From the NCBI GenBank assembly GCA_964019425.1, contig OZ025796.1:682001-746000 (forward strand): a stretch of 64,000 bases of DNA. Reading direction: 5' to 3'. Below are positions 9,476 to 18,008 of this stretch, one piece after another; within the stretch, counting starts at the first letter, position 1, and every line of letters begins with the position of its first letter. The notes under the pieces are model-generated. The model saw only the letters and a list, made by a program, of their open reading frames with translations. It did not search any database and was not told where the DNA came from. The stretch comes from Flectonema sp. DT1601 (lineage: Eukaryota > Euglenozoa > Diplonemea > Diplonemida > Diplonemidae). A program made the position numbers and the translations under genes.

Positions 9476-12400
9476 GCATGCTTGCTATGAAGTCTGTATC
9501 CCTTCGGTTAGAGGAATTGTTGAGACATTGGGTGTCAGGATTAATGATGAGATAAATGTTCTCAACGTGTATTCGCCACCAAGTTCTAAGATAGATTTTG
9601 ATCTCTTCCCTTTGAAGCGTGATGAAAGGTTTATATTTGCTGGTGACTTCAATGCTCATCATAAACTCTGGTCGAAGAAGACGGATACGAAGGGCTGCCA
9701 GCTTCTAGAGTGGTGCAGATCTAATAACCTTCTAATTGCAAACGATCCGGGATTTGTGACGTTGCCGAGACACGGGACTTCGCCGGATGCAATCCTACAC
9801 CACGAGGAGTTACTACTACTACACTTCGGGCTAATAGGTGATGGCTCTGAACATGGATCTGATCACTTACCTCTTGCTGCTGTCTTTGATACGTTCTCAC
9901 CTCTGGAAACAGTTAACAACCAGGCATCGAAAAAATCAGTCTGGGACTTTAATACAGCTGATTGGTACTCGTTCCGTCATGATTTGGATTACCGACTTAG
10001 CAAGGTGAACAGTCCTCCGAAGGTGGGTATCAGGGCGGCAACATTTAACCGTATCCTGCTTCATGTGGCGAAGAAGAACATCCGCAGAAGGCTCAGGATC
10101 CAGGGTAAGAGGAGGAGAATGTGGAATTCCTCAACCCCTGAGACCAAACAAGCGAAGGGAAAATTCGTTGCTGAGAAACTTGCACAAGGTGAAGGTTTTG
10201 CATTCGCCTTTAAGAAGATAAAGGACTTGGATGCCGATGGGGGACAGGACGTCCAAATCCCTGAATTCAGTGAGGACCAACTCCCCAGTAAATTTCTCGA
10301 TCAGTTCGTTAAGACCTCTGTCAGGAAACGACTGAAATCTCCGAAGCTGAAGCCAAGTGATTACGTAGGTGCTTGTGGACCTCTGGTGATGTCTGAGCTT
10401 GAGCGCGCCATCAAGAAGGTTAAAGCTGGTAAGGCTCCTGGTCCTGATGGAATCCACGGGGCGATGCTGAAGAACCTTTCTGCAACCGGTAGACGTTTTC
10501 TCTTAGCGGTGTTCAACGACTCCTGGCTCTCAGCTAGAGTTCCGAAGGTCTGGAAAGAGGGTATGATCAAACCGGTATACAAACCGGGTAAACCCAAAGA
10601 AAAGCTATCCAGCTACAGACCGATCACGTTGACATCTGTAGTCGGTAAAATGCTTGAACGGATAATTTACGACAGGCTAATGTATTGGTTGACGTCAAAT
10701 AATGCCTTGTCCTCCATTCAGGCAGGTTTCAGAAGGGGTAGGAATACTTGCGAGCAAATCTCACTGCTGGTCAACGCGCTTCATGGTGCGAGAAAAGGTG
10801 GCAAGAGTTCGATACTGCTCTCTTTCGACTTCACTGAGGCATTTGATAGGATAAATCATGTTAAACTGATTGCTAAAATGGTGGCGATGGGGATTCCTTC
10901 ACCATTCATCGGATGGGTCGCTAACTTTCTGACGCGAAGGAAGGCAAAGGTTAGTGTCAATGGCAATCTGAGCGCATACAGAACTGTGACGAAAGGTGTT
11001 CCGCAAGGGTCGATTGTTGGGCCTCTCCTTTATCTGATATATGTCGACGACCTGGCTAAGAAACTTGAGAAGACCGGATGTGTTTCAGCACTCTACGCTG
11101 ACGACACAGCTTGTGTGGTTTCGAATAAGGATTTTAAAGTAACTTACCGGATGGCGCAATTAGTCCTTGGGTTAGTGGATCGTTGGTGCAAAGATAATGA
11201 CATGGCACTGTCGGTTTCGAAGACCTGCGGGATGCCGGTGGACTGTCCTAGGAATATGTATTGGAGGCTGGGATTCCCCAGAACGTCAGGAGAGAACTTC
11301 TTTCGGATCAGTAGGGAGGAACTGGCTGGGATGATTCGGTCAAATGAAGAAGGTAGGCCATTACTTGGAAATGGGGCGATGATCCTCAAGCTGGGTGATA
11401 CGGAGGTTACGAAGGCAAGTGAACTTCTTGAACTGATGCCAGTGGGTCCGGATCCGACCTGGGTGAAGTTGCTGACTGCCGTACTCATGCCGATGGTGGA
11501 TAGTGTTAAGTACTTGGGTGTACATATTGACGATGACCTTACATATGGTACACAAGTGGATAAACTACTGGATGAGACGAGGAAGGGACTTGTTCTGCTT
11601 CGAAAGTTAGAGCTATTCAACTTTGATTTCAAAACGCTGAACATGATCAAGAACTTATACATCCTCTCAAGGATTCTGTATGGGCTTGAGAGCTATGGAC
11701 CTTTCCTGACAGATGAACAGCTTAAACCTATTGACCTGAATCTGAGGAAGATAGCTAGAAAGATCACCGGCTGCGGCTTCAACACAAGGTCCCTTCCGTT
11801 ACTGTGGGAGGCGAACATACTCCCGATGAGACTGCAGATTGAGAAGCAAGCCAGGATTGCTCTATTCAGGTATCGGTCACTGGATTGGGTTCCTTCTACG
11901 AAGGGAATCGCTAGTGGAACTTGGAGTTCAACTTTACCGGCCGAGGACCGAAATATGGAGATCCAGGGGATTGTCATGCCTGACAGCATCGAGCCATGGA
12001 TAGATGTTCCGAACCTGGAGATATCTTGCGGATATGGACATTCGAAGACCGGTGTTGCTGAAGTGGACAAGGCTAAGTTCGAGGAGTACTGCAGCGAACT
12101 TAGGCCATGTACCTCGTCCATTTTTGTTGACGGATCCCACGACCCTGTCAACTACACGGCAGGCGCAGCAGCAGTGCAGATCACGCCGTGCGAACGGACC
12201 ATGGCATCGAGACTTGTTGCAACGGAAAGTAGTTATAAAGCTGAACAGGTAACTCTGAAGCTGTTAATAAGTGAATTTGGAAAAGCAACCTCTGTCTTGG
12301 GTCCCAGATCTGGAATCACGAGAGTCTTCAGTGATTCTAAATCCAATCTGGATGAGCTGCGTGGTGGAATTGCGGCTCAGAGGAAGCTGAACTCTCTCTC

Positions 12401-13347
12401 GATACTAGAAGGGATAAGAAAATTAGACTCATTCGTACACCTTCAATTCATCCCAGCTCACGTGGGAATTGAACCGCATGACAAGGCAGATGAACTGGCG
12501 AAAAAGATCTCAAAAGATGTTAAGAGCAAGCCGGTGTCAACGACTATGGACTTCTTCGCACATAAGTCAAGGATAGTGAGGGAAGCTAACAGAAAGCTGT
12601 TTGGTAAGATTATGGAGGGTTCAACAAGGGCGAAACCACCGATCAAACGGGTGATGCTTAGGCAATATCTTGATGCTACCGGAGGCCTGAGAGCGGCTCG
12701 ATACCCCAAGGACATGCTGAGAGAATCAGAGATAAGGATAGCCAGGTTCAGAACGGGCTCTCACCCCCTGCTCAGGGTAAATGAACTACCGATAAAGTGC
12801 CCCTTCTGCAAAAGAACAGACTCTTCTGCCCGACATCTAATATTTGATTGCGAGGATGGTGACGTGGTCCGCATTAGAGAAGGAACAATAAGATCAAACA
12901 TTCAGGAAGCGAGAATCTCCGAGACCAAACTAAATCTTTCAATAATGTTTGCGACGAGAAATCTTCACGCCCTAGCCGGCTACTTATGGCATTTGGAACA
13001 ACGAACAGGCTTATCAAACTGTTAACTGATTGGTAGTTGCTAATTCATTAGTATCATTCTTCCTTATCACACTCCTTAATCATCTCCTAGTTTCTCTGAG
13101 GACATCCGCAGAGCTTCATGGCTCGTAGGTAACCCAGTGGTCTTTGGCCACCGTCCCTGTACTGATCCTTCGCTTTATATTAACTGTGTCTTGAGATTCC
13201 TATCCGGGGAAGTCCTCCAACGGACTCAGGACAGTTGCGCTTGTTTTTACTTGTTTATTTTATCAAAAAATAAGAAGGGCAAGAATGCTCAGAATGAAGA
13301 AAAATAAAGTGGAAAGACAGGGGGGATGTGACTAAATAAATAAATAA
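9476..13347 (+). mobile_element. LINE-C copy C1, 5'-truncated non-LTR retrotransposon
   Basis: It starts at the base after the LINE-A1 poly(A) tail, inside its endonuclease domain, so the 5' end is truncated. ORF2 then runs open to 13025. The 3' UTR (13026 to about 13347) ends in a TAAA-type repeat rather than pure poly(A). The 3' UTR is repeated almost exactly in C2 (32060-32371). It belongs to a family related to, but clearly distinct from, LINE-A, with LINE-E as its nearest relative here. Shorter LINE-C pieces lie at 37876-38022, 47357-47476 and 48764-49065. Confidence 0.88.
9528..13025 (+). CDS. LINE-C1 ORF2: partial endonuclease-reverse transcriptase-RNase H
   Basis: The frame is open from the junction at 9477, and the first candidate initiator in it is a TTG at 9528, so the true N-terminus is lost. 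About 1165 residues remain. The end of the endonuclease is recognisable (FAGDFNAHHKLW, GSDHLPLA). RT follows (GKAPGPDGIHGA, SYRPITLTSVVGKMLE, SFDFTEAFDRINH, GVPQGSIVGPLLY, and the catalytic LYADDTA). RNase H carries FVDGS, YKAEQ, FSDSKS and an IPAHVGIEPHDKADELA block. The C-terminal Cys/His motif is CPFCKRTDSSARHLIFDC. No internal break is seen after the truncation, so the copy is recent. Confidence 0.88.
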   Translation: MGVRINDEINVLNVYSPPSSKIDFDLFPLKRDERFIFAGDFNAHHKLWSKKTDTKGCQLLEWCRSNNLLIANDPGFVTLPRHGTSPDAILHHEELLLLHFGLIGDGSEHGSDHLPLAAVFDTFSPLETVNNQASKKSVWDFNTADWYSFRHDLDYRLSKVNSPPKVGIRAATFNRILLHVAKKNIRRRLRIQGKRRRMWNSSTPETKQAKGKFVAEKLAQGEGFAFAFKKIKDLDADGGQDVQIPEFSEDQLPSKFLDQFVKTSVRKRLKSPKLKPSDYVGACGPLVMSELERAIKKVKAGKAPGPDGIHGAMLKNLSATGRRFLLAVFNDSWLSARVPKVWKEGMIKPVYKPGKPKEKLSSYRPITLTSVVGKMLERIIYDRLMYWLTSNNALSSIQAGFRRGRNTCEQISLLVNALHGARKGGKSSILLSFDFTEAFDRINHVKLIAKMVAMGIPSPFIGWVANFLTRRKAKVSVNGNLSAYRTVTKGVPQGSIVGPLLYLIYVDDLAKKLEKTGCVSALYADDTACVVSNKDFKVTYRMAQLVLGLVDRWCKDNDMALSVSKTCGMPVDCPRNMYWRLGFPRTSGENFFRISREELAGMIRSNEEGRPLLGNGAMILKLGDTEVTKASELLELMPVGPDPTWVKLLTAVLMPMVDSVKYLGVHIDDDLTYGTQVDKLLDETRKGLVLLRKLELFNFDFKTLNMIKNLYILSRILYGLESYGPFLTDEQLKPIDLNLRKIARKITGCGFNTRSLPLLWEANILPMRLQIEKQARIALFRYRSLDWVPSTKGIASGTWSSTLPAEDRNMEIQGIVMPDSIEPWIDVPNLEISCGYGHSKTGVAEVDKAKFEEYCSELRPCTSSIFVDGSHDPVNYTAGAAAVQITPCERTMASRLVATESSYKAEQVTLKLLISEFGKATSVLGPRSGITRVFSDSKSNLDELRGGIAAQRKLNSLSILEGIRKLDSFVHLQFIPAHVGIEPHDKADELAKKISKDVKSKPVSTTMDFFAHKSRIVREANRKLFGKIMEGSTRAKPPIKRVMLRQYLDATGGLRAARYPKDMLRESEIRIARFRTGSHPLLRVNELPIKCPFCKRTDSSARHLIFDCEDGDVVRIREGTIRSNIQEARISETKLNLSIMFATRNLHALAGYLWHLEQRTGLSNC

Positions 13348-13484
13348 AAATAAAAACATTTTTTTATTTATTCATTTCTTATTTTTATTTTTTTTTACTT
13401 TTTTTCTTTTTTTTTCTTTTTTTTTAGTCACATCCCCCCTGTCTTTCTACTTTGTTTTTATTCTTTCTGAGCATACTCGCTCTT
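13273..13484. repeat. Inverted repeat of the LINE-C 3' end (tail to tail)
   Basis: The last 60 bases of LINE-C (13273-13335, containing GACAGGGGGGATGTGACTAA) reappear in reverse complement at about 13424-13484, separated by about 90 bp of A/T-only sequence. The arms differ at several positions, so they are not a perfect hairpin. The same arrangement, with a shorter second arm, follows LINE-C2 at 32308-32441. Confidence 0.75.
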
Positions 13485-13636
13485 ATGATGAGTTGGAGAA
13501 GGGAAACCTTGAGTTGGTTGATCTACAGAATCAGATCGACAAAAAAGGCAAGGAGCAAGAGAAAGGCCTAAGAGCCAAGGAAGATGAGCTACAGCAACGA
13601 CAACGGCTGCTCATCGAAGAACACAACAAGGAGATT
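13485..13636 (+). other. Coiled-coil coding fragment of unknown origin
   Basis: One forward frame from about 13484 encodes a charged heptad-like stretch (ELEKGNLELVDLQNQ, then KEQEKGLRAKEDELQQ), and then runs into antisense LINE-A sequence, where the frame loses meaning. It looks like a stranded exon or ORF1/gag piece. A similar but non-identical coiled-coil scrap lies at 37382-37558. I do not recognise the parent gene. Confidence 0.35.
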
Positions 13637-13818
13637 GGTTTTGCTGTTGAGGTCATCAGTTGGCTGGAGAATCTTGCAATTAAAATGCTCCTTGTTAAGC
13701 TTCGGTGGTGGTCCATTCATAATCACCTTCGTCTCCTTCTTGCTGTTTTTGATTCCCCTCTTCTTCTTCCCGGATCTCATTTTTGGCTTGTTCCCTCACC
13801 TCTTTCCTTTCTCTTGCC
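13637..13818 (-). mobile_element. LINE-A ORF1 fragment A6, antisense
   Basis: Read on the minus strand, this segment matches LINE-A ORF1 (GPPPKLNKEHFNCKILQP and the basic N-terminal part). It lacks the whole SPQNKEA repeat region, going straight from the acidic N-terminal part to the conserved part. It is either an internal deletion or a family variant without the repeats. It is flanked by the coiled-coil scrap and by the tRNA gene. Confidence 0.75.
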
Positions 13819-13853
13819 GATGTACATTCGAAAAGGAACTAAAAACGAAAAAG

Positions 13854-13925
13854 CGCTCCTACTCGGGTTTGAACCGAGGCTGCTGGATTCAAGGTCCAGA
13901 GTGCTAACCACTACACCATAGGAGC
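13854..13925 (-). tRNA. tRNA-Gln (anticodon TTG)
   Basis: The minus strand folds into a complete cloverleaf. The 7-bp acceptor stem is GCTCCTA with TAGGAGC, and the anticodon stem is CTGGA/TCCAG with loop CCTTGAA (anticodon TTG). The T arm is CTCGG-TTCAAAC-CCGAG. The A box (TGGTGTAGTGG) and B box (GGTTCAAACCC) match the Pol III consensus, and a T-run follows the gene. No intron. It lies between a LINE-A scrap and LINE-E, whose target-site duplication starts on the first base of the tRNA gene. Confidence 0.93.
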
Positions 13926-13937
13926 TCTTAAGAATAC
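13925..13937. repeat. Target-site duplication of LINE-E, left copy
   Basis: CTCTTAAGAATAC, identical to 15583-15595. Bases before and after the two copies differ, so the length is exactly 13 bp. Confidence 0.9.
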
Positions 13938-15582
13938 TCTTTTTTTTTCTTTTTTTTGGTTACACTCGTTTGTGCTTCCAGACTCTTTGTTTTTGTTCTT
14001 TTCACTTCTTTGTTTTGTCTTTCTTTAATACTTTCTTTTTGACTTAAGTCTGACAAATTGGAAAACACGGGAAACATAGGTAGGCTCCGCCTGAGGACGT
14101 AAGAAGAGCGGCAACGGGAAAAAAATAAATGGTCACGCGTCCTTGAAATTGGACACACGAAGCTAATTCGGTTACCATTCCTACCATCGATAAGGAAAAA
14201 CAAAGAATCGAGCATATAACTAGAGCGGTGGTCAAAGACCACTTGAACAGCCCGAAGGCCTGCCCTCAAGAGAAATTTATAAGGAGAATAGGAGAAGAAG
14301 GAGAAAGGAGTATTGGAAGGGACACTGAGACAACACCGAAGGTGATGTGCAGTTACCCAACCAGGAGATGATTGATAATGATGAAAATACTAAAATAATA
14401 ACAAATTGATATTGGCGACTACATGTCACCTACTTTACTTCCAAAGTCTAAGGTTAGATGTTTGTTCCATCCACCTTATGATCAACGCGAGTGATGGAAG
14501 CCACGCCAAAGTGAAGAGAGCTTCAAGGTTAGGAATTTCGTTGGCAATAATAAGTTCTCGATCGCGATCCCACTTGCCGGTCAGTGTTGAGAAGCCCAGG
14601 ATTTTGAACCTGGCCGAGTCGAGTTTGGGAGATTGACATCCCTGTAGCAGGTGAACCTGTGAGGACGGTTCGCCACAAAATGGGCAGTCGATCGTCTTGC
14701 GCCAGTTCTGAATTAGCGGGTGACATCCTGTCCGGAAGTTCGCTATCCGTATCTCGTCGGCTCTTTCCATCCCAGGAGGGTATTTAACGGAACGGCCTCC
14801 GATGAGGTGTTTGTAGCAGGTGTAACCACTCACGTTAAGCAGATCCTTTTTGATGCAGCGCTTAACATGTGATGATCGCGAGAAGTAAGTGCCTTTGACT
14901 AGCACAGGTCGGATGTTCTTGTTGTGCGCTGCTTCCTTTGCAAGCGCGTCAACTTCATCGTGAAACTCGATTCCAATGTGTGAGGGGATGAATTGCAAAT
15001 GCACTTTCATCTCACACATGCGCAGGTATTCCAGTATCTTGAGGGACTCGGAATTCTTCTGTCTGCATCTTCCACCCAGCAGTTCATCCAGAAGGGATTT
15101 TGAGTCCGTGAATATCCTCACAGATCTCATTGAGGGATCTTTGCTAAACACTGTTCTCAGATGTCTAGCCGCGTTCTTCAGAGCATGTTGTTCAGCCCTG
15201 TAGCTGCAGTCAGCTTGATAAAGCCTAGACGCGTAAGCAGATCGAAGGCCGCTACGTGACTTGGCAATATGAGCCGCACCGGCCGCGCCGGAAGCAGAGT
15301 AGGAGCCATCGCAGTTGATTACCATGTCGACAGGAGGTAACGTTCCAATGTACGACATGAATTTTTCTTTGTCCACCGCAGGGTTCGCGGACTTCGGAAA
15401 TCCGCAGCCGTTGCTAATCCTAAGGTTTGTCGGAGATACCCAGGGTTCCATCAAGTCAGGCTGTACAAGGCACTGGCTTTCACGCTGGCTGTCAATGCCA
15501 GGAAGGAGGCCAGCCCAGTAGCTTTGGGTTGAGGCGAGTCTGTTGGTACTAGGTATCCAAGTCATGGCTTTATACTACGGTA
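13938..15582 (-). mobile_element. LINE-E, 5'-truncated insertion with 13-bp target-site duplication
   Basis: On the minus strand a truncated LINE runs from 15582 to a poly(A)-type tail at about 13938-13960. It is bounded by the direct repeat CTCTTAAGAATAC at 13925-13937 and 15583-15595, a textbook target-site duplication. Only the region from the end of RT onward is left. Its protein resembles LINE-C but is well diverged, so it is a separate family. It inserted within about 13 bp upstream of the tRNA-Gln gene in the same orientation. Confidence 0.92.
14435..15565 (-). CDS. LINE-E ORF2 C-terminal part: RNase H and Cys/His motif
   Basis: A 376-residue remnant of ORF2. The RNase H domain is complete in its acidic set: INCDGSYS, YRAEQHAL, FTDSKSLLDEL and an IPSHIGIEFHDEVDALA block. 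A C-terminal CPFCGEPSSQVHLLQGC motif follows. The first residues (MTWIPST) align with the DWVPST block of LINE-C. The frame is open to its natural stop. The endonuclease and RT are missing because of 5' truncation, so it cannot move by itself. Confidence 0.85.
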   Translation of the reverse strand: MTWIPSTNRLASTQSYWAGLLPGIDSQRESQCLVQPDLMEPWVSPTNLRISNGCGFPKSANPAVDKEKFMSYIGTLPPVDMVINCDGSYSASGAAGAAHIAKSRSGLRSAYASRLYQADCSYRAEQHALKNAARHLRTVFSKDPSMRSVRIFTDSKSLLDELLGGRCRQKNSESLKILEYLRMCEMKVHLQFIPSHIGIEFHDEVDALAKEAAHNKNIRPVLVKGTYFSRSSHVKRCIKKDLLNVSGYTCYKHLIGGRSVKYPPGMERADEIRIANFRTGCHPLIQNWRKTIDCPFCGEPSSQVHLLQGCQSPKLDSARFKILGFSTLTGKWDRDRELIIANEIPNLEALFTLAWLPSLALIIRWMEQTSNLRLWK

Positions 15583-15595
15583 CTCTTAAGAATAC
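15583..15595. repeat. Target-site duplication of LINE-E, right copy
   Basis: Identical to 13925-13937. It joins the truncated 5' end of LINE-E to about 40 bp of flank before LINE-F. Confidence 0.9.
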
Positions 15596-15653
15596 CAACG
15601 ATTCTAAAGCTACAGTTTCTGTACTTTATTGATTTACAAAAAAAAAACTAAAA

Positions 15654-17018
15654 ATGTCCGGAACACAAGAATCGATGGTCGTGCAGCAACAAGAGCAAGC
15701 ACAGCAATCAATGATGCAACAGCAGCAAGCACAGCAATTAATGGCACAGCAACAGCAGGCACAACACTTAATGATGCAACAACAGCAGCCGCAACAGCCA
15801 ACACAAAGCCAGCCGGTACAACAACAAGCGCAGAACAATTCCAACAATTGCTTTTTACATGGCAACTGGACGCTTGAGACTTTAAGTCAGTCGCAAACTC
15901 ACCTTCCCAACAATGTCCCACCAATCTCCCCCTTTTCGTTTATGAGCTCACCAATGATAGCGTTTAAACAGTATCTCAGAATAACAAATCTGTATTTTAA
16001 AACAATAAACATTTTAAGTTTAAAAGAAATGCACTTCACAGTTTCAAAAGACAATGTTGTAAACGTTTTTTCTTGTTTATTGGAAATCAAAAAAGAATGT
16101 GCAGCTGATTTCTTAGAAATATCCGGCCAACACGGCATTTTCTTTTCCGAACACAAAAGCACTCAACACCTCTCCTCCTACTACACAATTGTGTGGACCC
16201 CTGACACACCTTACACCCAGCTTAAAAAGATAGCAATCGATCTCAATAATGACCCAAAAAACAAAGGAGCCCTCGGGCTCACAATGTACCAAGGAAGAAG
16301 CCTTGGGATACGAATTAAAAAAGAATCAGAAACAAACTTTCGTTCAAATTTTGGAGTAAAATGTCCGACTTATTTCGAGATAAGCGGCATAAGCAAAGAG
16401 AACGCAACGTCATTTGACGTTGAATTTTTTTTTGATTTAATGAAAAAAAAAATTAAGTACTGTTATAAAAAAAAAAGGGAAGAGTCACATGTTGTGAGCT
16501 CGTACGAGAATCTGCAGTCTTGCGGATCAGTAATCGTTAAAAAAATAACTCAACCCTCAAAAGATGAAAGAAGAATTGAAAAGAACTCAATAGAAACGAA
16601 AACAGACCAAACTGAAAAAAAAGATATTAACGAAAAAGGAAAAGGAAAAGGAAAAGGGAAAGGGAAAAAAGGAAAGAAAGGAACTAAGGGAGAGAGCGGT
16701 AAAGGAAAAAAAACTGTTTTGTCATCACCGTCAACCTCAGTAACCCCGTCAATAGAACAAACGGACATTTTAAACCAGCTAAAATTATTGTTAGATGCAC
16801 AAACAAAGCATCTAACAACAAAGATCATTGGCACTTTTCTAGCCGATGATCCGAAAAAGCAAGCAGAAGCTTGGGATGCGGAAATAAACCCGCAAGAAAA
16901 AGAAGGTTTTCTACAAGGATCGATGGACGATGACATCGATCTTGTGAAACAGAAGCTGGACAAAGAAAACGATGGTGATGACAACACAAAAAGAAAAAAA
17001 GAAGAACCTCCGAATTGA
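15654..17018 (+). CDS. LINE-F ORF1 protein, Gln-rich N-terminus and Lys/Gly-rich tail
   Basis: 454 residues. Residues 10-65 are a polyglutamine-type region, encoded by mixed CAG/CAA codons. Residues about 100-300 carry a region that aligns in spacing with LINE-A ORF1 (YYTIVWTPDTPY versus QYTTVWLDRKTT; GLTMYQGRSLGIRI versus GLTIIHGKIGLRV). Residues about 320-345 are a KGKGKGKKGKK tract likely to bind nucleic acid. There is no zinc knuckle. The UGA stop at 17016-17018 is followed by C and stays in frame with the ORF2 coding sequence, which suggests stop-codon readthrough. Confidence 0.8.
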   Translation: MSGTQESMVVQQQEQAQQSMMQQQQAQQLMAQQQQAQHLMMQQQQPQQPTQSQPVQQQAQNNSNNCFLHGNWTLETLSQSQTHLPNNVPPISPFSFMSSPMIAFKQYLRITNLYFKTINILSLKEMHFTVSKDNVVNVFSCLLEIKKECAADFLEISGQHGIFFSEHKSTQHLSSYYTIVWTPDTPYTQLKKIAIDLNNDPKNKGALGLTMYQGRSLGIRIKKESETNFRSNFGVKCPTYFEISGISKENATSFDVEFFFDLMKKKIKYCYKKKREESHVVSSYENLQSCGSVIVKKITQPSKDERRIEKNSIETKTDQTEKKDINEKGKGKGKGKGKKGKKGTKGESGKGKKTVLSSPSTSVTPSIEQTDILNQLKLLLDAQTKHLTTKIIGTFLADDPKKQAEAWDAEINPQEKEGFLQGSMDDDIDLVKQKLDKENDGDDNTKRKKEEPPN

Positions 17019-18008
17019 CTGTTTCCTTATAATTTATATCTTTTTTATTTCTCGAACCTTCTTTTGTGTGGAGACATCCACCCGAACCCCGGTCCACAAA
17101 AAAAGCAAAAAAACAGTGAGCTGAGAATTGTATCTTTTAATGTTTGTGGTCTCAAGTCGAAATCCGACGAAATAACTTTTTTTTTACAAAATATAAAACC
17201 TGACCTATTCATGGTTCAGGAAACATTGTTAAAGGATAACGACGAAACCATTAATTTTAATGGGTACAAGTGTCTCAGAAGAGACCGGAGAATTCCGGTA
17301 AAAAAAAACGCACCCGTCAGAGGTGGTGGATTGGCAATTTTTTACAAAAACAGCCTAAGCGTGACAGCATTCGCTGTTGCACAACACAGCCAAGACTGCA
17401 CTGAAGTCCAGGGCATTTTTGTGTCAAATTCAAAACAAACTGTAAGGGTATACAACGTGTACAGACCACCGGTAAGCCAATCAACCTCTGATAGGTCCCC
17501 CTCTTTTGATATGAATAGTATTTTTCTTTTTAATAAAAATGATAAAGTAGTTATCGCGGGGGATCTTAACGCAAGGCATCCACTCTGGGACCCGAGAGAC
17601 GAGTCAAACACAAATGGCCATGAAGTCTCGACTTTTCTAAACAATAACCAGTTTGAATGCTGCAACGTTAAGGAAATCCCCACAAGACCAAAATCAAACA
17701 CTTCTCCTGATGTTGTTCTCCAAAAAAACTGTGATATTGGCAACTGGACGACGCTCGAATCTCTATCAAGCGATCATGTACCAATGTATTTTTCTCTTTC
17801 TTTTTTTTCGGATTCGATAAACAGAGCGAACGGTGCAACGGTTTTTTCTTATAACTGGAACAGGGCACTGTGGCCAAACTACAGCTCCCACCTCGAAAGG
17901 GTGGCGAAGCGACTTGAAAAGATTCAAGATAACCAGAAATTATCAATGGAATTCATAAGAGAATTAAAAAAAATGCGTTACGGATCTTTGTACCAAGGAT
18001 TTATTTGA
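17019..18008 (+). CDS. LINE-F ORF2 N-terminal part: 2A-like motif and endonuclease
   Basis: From the base after the ORF1 stop the same frame is open. It first encodes a hydrophobic run (LFPYNLYLFYFSNLLL), then CGDIHPNPGP, a 2A-like sequence (the consensus end is D-x-E-x-NPGP; here His replaces Glu). The apurinic-type endonuclease follows (SFNVCGL, MVQETLL, GGGLAIFYK, AGDLNARHPLW, SSDHVPM). A TTG at 17064 is the first plausible non-AUG start if ORF2 is not reached by readthrough. The frame ends at a TGA at 18006-18008, before RT. Confidence 0.75.
   Translation: MFPYNLYLFYFSNLLLCGDIHPNPGPQKKQKNSELRIVSFNVCGLKSKSDEITFFLQNIKPDLFMVQETLLKDNDETINFNGYKCLRRDRRIPVKKNAPVRGGGLAIFYKNSLSVTAFAVAQHSQDCTEVQGIFVSNSKQTVRVYNVYRPPVSQSTSDRSPSFDMNSIFLFNKNDKVVIAGDLNARHPLWDPRDESNTNGHEVSTFLNNNQFECCNVKEIPTRPKSNTSPDVVLQKNCDIGNWTTLESLSSDHVPMYFSLSFFSDSINRANGATVFSYNWNRALWPNYSSHLERVAKRLEKIQDNQKLSMEFIRELKKMRYGSLYQGFI

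Noticed and set aside
9528-13025. LINE-C1 as a full-length element with a TTG start
   Set aside because: The frame is open back to the junction with the A1 tail and the first half of the endonuclease is missing, so the element is 5'-truncated.
15626-15865. Cysteine-rich minus-strand ORF (79 codons)
   Set aside because: It is the antisense of the CAG/CAA glutamine tract of LINE-F ORF1; the Cys pattern comes from the triplet repeat.
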